A stretch of 64,000 nucleotides of DNA from Comamonadaceae bacterium (GTDB lineage: Bacteria > Pseudomonadota > Gammaproteobacteria > Burkholderiales > Burkholderiaceae_C), in contig JAAFIW010000009.1 of assembly GCA_013297875.1 (NCBI GenBank), positions 1-64,000 of the forward strand, read 5' to 3'. The notes below the pieces were generated by a model. It had not been told where the DNA came from and searched no databases. It saw only the letters and a list, made by a program, of their open reading frames with translations. Both the position numbers and the translations under genes were made by a program. Positions 63,627 to 64,000 of the stretch are shown here, piece after piece (the first letter of the stretch is position 1; every line of letters begins with the position of its first letter).

Positions 63627-64000
63627 GGGTTACCTCTTAGGCAGGGATTCGGGTGCGGGTCGGGGACAAGGACGCAGAGGGCGCGAAGAATTCGCGAAGG
63701 ACGCGAAAGAACAGCCAAAAAATTCATGGTTGATCAACTCGTTTCTGACGGGCGTGCGCAGACACAAGCTGCGTCATTCCCGCGCAGGCGGGAATCCACC
63801 CCAGAGTGCAATTCAGGCCATCGGCTAGTCGGTCCTCGCGCCTGGATCCCCGCCTGCGCGGGGATGACGGAAAAAAGTGCCATCCACTGGACAGTGCGCA
63901 GGTTGTACTTCGAATTCCGTTTTGAATTCTTTTCGCGTCCTTCGCGAACCCTTCGCGCCCTTCGCGTCCCTGGCTGCGCATCCGTATTTGCATTCACTTC
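63627..64000. other. Intergenic end of the window, filled with repeats
   Basis: Apart from the composite hairpin at 63668-63971 only the RND leader is left. No gene seen. Confidence 0.6.
63668..63971. repeat. Composite hairpin: GGACGC-type inverted repeat with a nested REP
   Basis: Outer arms 63668-63711 and 63929-63971 share the GCGAAGGACGCGAAAG word with the element at 13239-13393. Nested inside, GTCATTCCCGCGCAGGCGGG (63773) and GGATCCCCGCCTGCGCGGGG (63844) form a classical REP pair. Confidence 0.85.

Overview
The window looks like a chromosomal segment from a GC-rich betaproteobacterium, most likely Burkholderiales of the Comamonadaceae type (Rhodoferax/Polaromonas-like). The reasons are two Bug/TctC-type solute-binding proteins, a PhaM granule protein, a pgk-mnmA-pyk neighbourhood, an oxyR-recG neighbourhood, and general gene style. 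This is inferred from gene content, not from any marker alignment. No rRNA, tRNA or CRISPR array was found.

Layout. (1) 1-7.5 kb, minus strand: a large RTX-type secreted lipase that runs off the left edge. It is preceded by a tandemly duplicated module of a two-helix membrane protein plus lipase, whose second lipase is truncated, then an RTX remnant and a DD35E transposase gene. (2) 7.8-18 kb, minus strand: glycosyltransferase, type I secretion ATPase, ubiA, a small secreted protein, dps, oxyR, and recG flanked on both sides by VapBC-like toxin-antitoxin pairs. (3) 18.1-20.4 kb, plus strand: queA-tgt for queuosine tRNA modification. (4) 20.4-28.4 kb: an accessory stretch with an HNH protein, a YiaA-like/hypothetical/DUF2145 operon, a Bug protein, a Fic protein, a damaged YhaV toxin, a Cas2-fold (SinR-like)/DUF2188 pair, a structured intergenic RNA candidate and an XRE/ImmA pair. 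(5) 28.4-42 kb: MFS-PlsC fusion, amino-acid ABC binding protein, ceramidase-like membrane protein, PhoX phosphatase, XRE regulator, DUF535, FIST, PhaM, EamA transporter and AraC regulator. (6) 41.6-47.4 kb: pyk, pgk and mnmA, with an orphan m5C methyltransferase inserted between pyk and pgk. (7) 47.5-64 kb: lipoprotein hydrolases, OmpW, PBP4-like DacB, two EamA transporters, glutathione peroxidase, LplT, a LysR/Bug/D-aminoacylase locus and an RND efflux permease.

The most striking non-genic signal is a short repeat of about 42 bp. It contains GCTAC, an A/T-rich spacer, TAGCTGCT-N2-AGCA and a GGGC end. At least 20 copies were found in both orientations. Most are intergenic, but several lie inside genes (ubiA, recG, a D-aminoacylase, a predicted signal peptide) and three supply stop codons. 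Other repeats include two terminal-inverted-repeat elements resembling MITEs, three long hairpins built from GCGTCC-like or CTCTGTG-like units, and a REP nested inside one of these hairpins.

The best candidate for an undescribed system is the lipase/membrane-protein module. Its two tandem copies are nearly identical at both flanks but strongly diverged in the middle (the lipase N-terminus plus the membrane protein's C-terminal domain). This is the pattern expected for a cognate effector-protector or enzyme-chaperone pair that exchanges its specificity segment.
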